The notes beneath the pieces were generated by a model that was given only the letters and a program-made list of their open reading frames with translations, ran no database searches and had not been told where the DNA came from. DNA of 64,000 nucleotides from contig NZ_JAAKZG010000012.1 in assembly GCF_011045115.1 (NCBI RefSeq), positions 1 to 64,000 on the forward strand, read 5' to 3'. Positions 60,720-64,000 of this stretch are shown in pieces (the first letter of the stretch is position 1; the number at the start of each line of letters is the position of its first letter). Source of the DNA: Mesorhizobium zhangyense. GTDB taxonomy: Bacteria > Pseudomonadota > Alphaproteobacteria > Rhizobiales > Rhizobiaceae. The position numbers and the translations under genes are program-made.

Positions 60720-62501
60720 CTAGAGAAGCGGGCGCTCGGCGGCCCTTGCCCGCCATCGCGCAACGGGCTTCGACTGCCCCTTGATCGATACGGTGAGCCG
60801 CGTGAAGCTGTTTACGGAGGTGTAGAGGCCGCAGAACCGGTCGAGCACGCTGCCGAACAGGAAGGCCGACGGCCGGTCGATGGCAGCGGGGTCGAATTCG
60901 ATGGCGATGTCGGTTCCGGGCACCATGCCGCCGCCGCCGAGGCGGGCCGTCGAGGCCTTGGCTTCGACCTTGGTGATGGCATCGGCAAGCTGCTTGGTTT
61001 CGGGTGAATCGCGGAAGGCGTAGAGGGACAAGATGTCTTTCAGCGCCGCGCCGTCATTGTCGAAGATCGACAGATGGTTGAGCAGCAGGTGCGACATCAG
61101 CCGCCAATTGCGGCCGTCAGCGTCGTTCATGCGCACGGCCGGCGTCGGCGGAACAAGCGCCTCGATTGAGGCGACGGCCGCGTTGCCGGTCGCAAGTTGC
61201 AGGTAGGGATGCCCCCCCCCGAAGGGAAGCTTCTCGGGCAGGTCGCGATTGAGGCACAAGGCGTCCACGCTTGCCACTGCGTCCAGCCTTCCGGTGCTGC
61301 GGCGTGCGCGATCGACGAATGCGATGTCGACGTCGCAGGTGCCGTCATCTTCGTCAAAGCGGCGATAGGATTGCCAGAAGGAGGATGCCGTCCCGCCGCG
61401 TTGCGCGCGTCCGAAGAAGGGCTGGCAAAGATGCTCCGCGCCGCCGCGCCCGGAAAGAAGGACGCGATCGATGGCGTAGATTTCACGCGTCTTCTGCCGG
61501 CGAGAATCCGGCAGCAGCCGGTACTCCGTGCGCGTCCCGTCGATCACGACCGGCTCGCAGGTCTGGCGGAAAAGATTGACGACCGGCGTCGCATGAAGCG
61601 CCAGGTCGCGGGCTGAGACGGCTCGCTCCAACTTGCTGTCTGTTTCGTTGAGGTAGATGAAAATCTCGAGCGTTTCGCCGCGCCAGCGATCCAGCCCCTC
61701 GATGTCGAAGAAAAGAAACTTTTGCGGCAAGGCGAAGAATTCGGTCAGCAATCGATAGCCGGCAAAGCTTGCCGCGGGGTAGGGCAGCATTGCCTCGTCG
61801 GCCGCAAAACCGACCGGCCGCAAATTGTCCGCCGACAGGAAGATCGGGTTTTCGTCGTCGGCATGACGGGCAAGGGCTATGCCGAGCGTATGGTTCATCA
61901 GCAGTTCGTAAAGCGCGCTCGCCTGCCGCCAGGGCGAGGGGATGTGGAAGCGAAGCCGTTTGAGCCCAATTTCTGAAAGCTGCTTGCGGGTGTCCTGCGG
62001 CCGCAACGATATCCTGAAGCAGCCAGCCGCACCGGTGTAAGGCGACAGCGGTGCCCGGATCGGCTGGCCGGAAAGACCCGCAGCCGTGATCTCTACCGGC
62101 GCGATCTCGACATCCTGCGTGGTGCGGAAACGGCAGGTTTCCCCGGCAACCGGCTCGACCAGAATTTCGGTGTGACGCGGCACCGACTGCACTGCAGCCA
62201 GAGTCTCGCTGGGCGAAAACCGCACGATGCTCATCGACGGTATGGGCGCCAGATAATGCGGATAGAGCGTCTCCAGCAGCCCGTCGGTGAGCTCGGGGAA
62301 TTCGTCGTCCAGTTTCTGTCGCACGCGGGCGGCGGAATAGGCAAAGCTCTGGATCAGGCGTTCGACATGCGGGTCGTCGGCGACCTCGCCGGTCATACGC
62401 AGCCTGCCGGCAATCTTCGGGAAGGCATCGGCAAAGCGCGAGGCACGCCGGCGCAGCGCCGTAAGCTCGTCATTGTAGCGCTGCAGGAAGCCGTCAGCCA
62501 T
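60720..62501 (-). CDS. tssF: T6SS baseplate protein TssF
   Basis: 593 residues, full length. The N-terminus is FLQRYNDELTALRRRASRFA, then DPHVERLIQSFAYSAARVRQ and YPHYLAPIPSMSIVRF, the standard TssF/ImpG start. The C-terminus GTDIAIEFDPAAIDRPSAFL, then FCGLYTSVNSFTRL, is also conserved. It contains an uninterrupted run of nine G on the coding strand (complement of 61212-61220) within LPFGGGHPYLQL. It overlaps tssE by eight bases. Confidence 0.95.
   Translation of the reverse strand: MADGFLQRYNDELTALRRRASRFADAFPKIAGRLRMTGEVADDPHVERLIQSFAYSAARVRQKLDDEFPELTDGLLETLYPHYLAPIPSMSIVRFSPSETLAAVQSVPRHTEILVEPVAGETCRFRTTQDVEIAPVEITAAGLSGQPIRAPLSPYTGAAGCFRISLRPQDTRKQLSEIGLKRLRFHIPSPWRQASALYELLMNHTLGIALARHADDENPIFLSADNLRPVGFAADEAMLPYPAASFAGYRLLTEFFALPQKFLFFDIEGLDRWRGETLEIFIYLNETDSKLERAVSARDLALHATPVVNLFRQTCEPVVIDGTRTEYRLLPDSRRQKTREIYAIDRVLLSGRGGAEHLCQPFFGRAQRGGTASSFWQSYRRFDEDDGTCDVDIAFVDRARRSTGRLDAVASVDALCLNRDLPEKLPFGGGHPYLQLATGNAAVASIEALVPPTPAVRMNDADGRNWRLMSHLLLNHLSIFDNDGAALKDILSLYAFRDSPETKQLADAITKVEAKASTARLGGGGMVPGTDIAIEFDPAAIDRPSAFLFGSVLDRFCGLYTSVNSFTRLTVSIKGQSKPVARWRARAAERPLL
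61212..61220. repeat. Homopolymeric C9/G9 tract inside tssF
   Basis: Nine C on the plus strand read as GGG GGG GGG in the tssF coding strand, encoding three Gly. Runs of this length are prone to slippage. At nine bases the frame is intact. Confidence 0.9.
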
Positions 62502-63003
62502 TTGCCGCCTCCACCTGGAAACGCTGGGTGGACGGGTCGATGGTCGATTCGAAGCTTATCGGCGGCATGCCGTCATGCAGGCGAAACGTCGCCTGGATGC
62601 GCATGCGCAGCGCGCGTTCGCCGGCAGCCCTGTTCTTGAGGATGGTCACGCGCACGTCGGAAAGCCGGGTTTCGAAAAGCGCGATGCGCCGCTCGATGGC
62701 GCGCGCCAGTCGCAGCTTGGATTCATCGGTGACAAGATTGGCCGAGACGATGCCTTCGACCCCGTAGGAAACCAGCGCATCCCTGAGCTCGCCAAGCGCG
62801 TTCGGCGGCGCGGTCGGGCAGCGCCGCGTGTTGAGCAACGCTTCAAGATCGCGCCGGATCGCCTCGCGCGTCTCCCTGACCTGATCGACAACGCTCGACG
62901 GAGCGTCCTGGAGAAGATCAGGAGTGGGATCGAGCAGCCTGTCGAGGATCGATCGCGACAGGACCCGTTCGCGCGGTCTGTAACGGTCAAGCGGGTCAGC
63001 CAT
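62494..63003 (-). CDS. tssE: T6SS baseplate protein TssE (gp25-like)
   Basis: 169 residues from ATG 63003 (MADPLDRYRP). RVLSRSILDRLLDPTPDL is the usual start, and VRETREAIRRDLEALLNTRR with LVSYGVEGIVSANLVTDESK are the gp25 landmarks. The conserved EAR-type loop appears as AIERRIALFETRLSDVRV. The frame extends back to 63054 but only into tagJ. It forms the base of the sheath with TssF and TssG. Confidence 0.93.
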   Translation of the reverse strand: MADPLDRYRPRERVLSRSILDRLLDPTPDLLQDAPSSVVDQVRETREAIRRDLEALLNTRRCPTAPPNALGELRDALVSYGVEGIVSANLVTDESKLRLARAIERRIALFETRLSDVRVTILKNRAAGERALRMRIQATFRLHDGMPPISFESTIDPSTQRFQVEAANG

Positions 63004-63823
63004 TCGCCGCCTTCCTTTTGTTGATGACCGCAGCGGCCTCGAGCGTCTCAGCATCGTGGAAGGAGACGAGCTCGTCGCCGGCCAGGAAGCAGCGCTGACC
63101 GCGCCCGGTGGTGATGCCGGTTACTTCCTCGACCCATTCGGTCTCGCGGCCCAGAAGCAGTTTTTCTGCGTCACCGGTGCCGTGATAGATCGCCGGCAGG
63201 AGGACGGGGGCAGACGCGCCATCGATCAGCGAAAGCTCGGCCCGCCGGAAGGCAAGGTCACGCGGCCGTGCAATGGGCTCGACCGAAACGGCGGCGATCT
63301 TGGCGAAATCGATCCACAGATAGGCGCCGCCTGTCATGATCACTTCGAGCGCGTGCGGAATGCGGTCGTCGAGGTCGCGGAAATCGGACACGGCTTTGCC
63401 GTTCCAGAGCATCGACTGCTCGCCGCGGATAGCCTCAAGGCTTTCGAGCGCGGCAGCCGTCTCGTCGCGCGAGCCGAAACGGTTGGCGACATTGAGCCGG
63501 ACTGCCGCTGTGTCGAGTTCGCTCGGCCCTTGCGGAAATTCCGGGACAGCGCCCGTGCTGAACCAGGCATTGCGCGCGGCCATGGCGCGCAACTGGTTGC
63601 GCAGCAGGGCAAAGCCCATCGTGTCTTCCGGCGCGAATGTGGTGGCGAGGCTGCATTGTGCGTCCGCCCGCGCATAGTCTCCGGCAAGAACAAGCAGGTC
63701 GATATAGATATGCCGCGCCTCCTTGTCCGAGGGCTTGGCCTTGATATGCGCCTTGGCGATCTCGATCGCCTCGCCCAGAGCGTCGTCGGCAAGCGATTTT
63801 GCGATGCTGGCGGAAAGCGTCAT
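62996..63823 (-). CDS. tagJ: T6SS accessory protein TagJ/ImpE
   Basis: 275 residues. The N-terminal helical part (ALGEAIEIAKAHIKAKPSDK, LLVLAGDYARADAQ) is TPR-like, and the middle to C-terminus (LWIDFAKIAAVSVEPIARPR, LLPAIYHGTG) is typical ImpE/SciE. TagJ binds TssB and helps ClpV disassemble the contracted sheath. It overlaps both neighbours by a few bases. Confidence 0.92.
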   Translation of the reverse strand: MTLSASIAKSLADDALGEAIEIAKAHIKAKPSDKEARHIYIDLLVLAGDYARADAQCSLATTFAPEDTMGFALLRNQLRAMAARNAWFSTGAVPEFPQGPSELDTAAVRLNVANRFGSRDETAAALESLEAIRGEQSMLWNGKAVSDFRDLDDRIPHALEVIMTGGAYLWIDFAKIAAVSVEPIARPRDLAFRRAELSLIDGASAPVLLPAIYHGTGDAEKLLLGRETEWVEEVTGITTGRGQRCFLAGDELVSFHDAETLEAAAVINKRKAANG

Positions 63824-64000
63824 GCGGTCATCCTTTGCGGCACGGAAGCGGCGTTGGCGCGGCCCGTCGTCGGCTGCGCCGTCTCGGCGATGAGGTGGAA
63901 GCTCGTCGAAACATCGTCGAGCTGGAAATGCGGCTGCAGCCTCACCGTGCAGGTGAAGGTGCCGGGCTTGCCGGGAACCTCGTCGACGCTGATGCCGGCC
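63820..64000 (-). CDS. tssC: TssC sheath protein, C-terminal end (partial)
   Basis: The window edge cuts this gene; 59 codons plus the stop are visible. VPGKPGTFTCTVRLQPHFQL followed by DDVSTSFHLIAE is the conserved C-terminus of the large sheath subunit TssC (VipB/EvpB). A tail of about 20 residues (QPTTGRANAASVPQRMTA) follows. The stop overlaps the tagJ start. The rest of the system (tssB, tssA, hcp, clpV, vgrG) should lie beyond 64000. Confidence 0.88.
   Translation of the reverse strand, partial: AGISVDEVPGKPGTFTCTVRLQPHFQLDDVSTSFHLIAETAQPTTGRANAASVPQRMTA

Overview
The window is a high-GC alphaproteobacterial chromosome segment, most likely Hyphomicrobiales and probably near Mesorhizobium, Aminobacter or Agrobacterium. 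The evidence is the gene families themselves: an Agrobacterium-type imp type VI secretion order including a TagF-PppA fusion, a 2-aminoethylphosphonate cluster of the Sinorhizobium phnW/phnA/phnY type, and several rhizobial solute transporters. I saw no rRNA, tRNA, CRISPR array or intact insertion sequence.

Layout. (1) 1-5.1 kb: an orphan ModA-like binding protein, a broken fragment of a pyruvate-dehydrogenase-E1-like enzyme, an OmpR-type two-component pair and a DUF3313-like lipoprotein. (2) 5.1-11.0 kb, minus strand: a cobalamin riboswitch precedes a SAM methyltransferase, a family-5 binding protein, two Nik/Opp-type permeases and a double ATPase. This is best read as a B12-repressed cobalt or corrinoid-related uptake system. 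(3) 11.8-34.1 kb: a catabolic island. On the plus strand are pxpA, a biotin carrier, a biotin carboxylase, pxpB, pxpC and a complete Liv-type ABC transporter, next to a divergent LysR gene. On the minus strand are AraC, hyuA, hyuB, a three-subunit molybdenum hydroxylase, a second pxpA, a 38-codon ORF, a class III aminotransferase and a cupin/NTF2-like protein. (4) 34.5-34.8 kb: remnant of another AraC regulator. (5) 35.2-48.3 kb: AEP uptake (phnSTU) and breakdown (phnW, phnY, phnA, an FAD oxidase), a drug/metabolite-type transporter, a Na/Pi transporter and a dedicated LysR regulator. (6) 48.6-49.8 kb: a Wza-like polysaccharide export lipoprotein. (7) 49.8-64.0 kb, minus strand: T6SS genes from ppkA back to the 3' end of tssC, which runs off the window.

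The strongest unexpected signal is in region 3. The promoter and about 80 bases of transcribed leader before the plus-strand pxpA operon (12752-12864) are closely repeated on the minus strand before the molybdenum-hydroxylase operon (28808-28921), although the genes that follow are unrelated. The two operons, about 16 kb apart on opposite strands, are therefore probably one regulon. I infer one pathway: import of an N-containing (perhaps heterocyclic) compound, hydroxylation to a lactam or imide, ring opening by LamB/YcsF, Kip-type and biotin-dependent enzymes (and/or HyuAB), then transamination. The split BCCP-BC-PxpB-PxpC set holds the same building blocks as urea carboxylase, which suggests an uncharacterised multi-subunit lactam or amide carboxylase.
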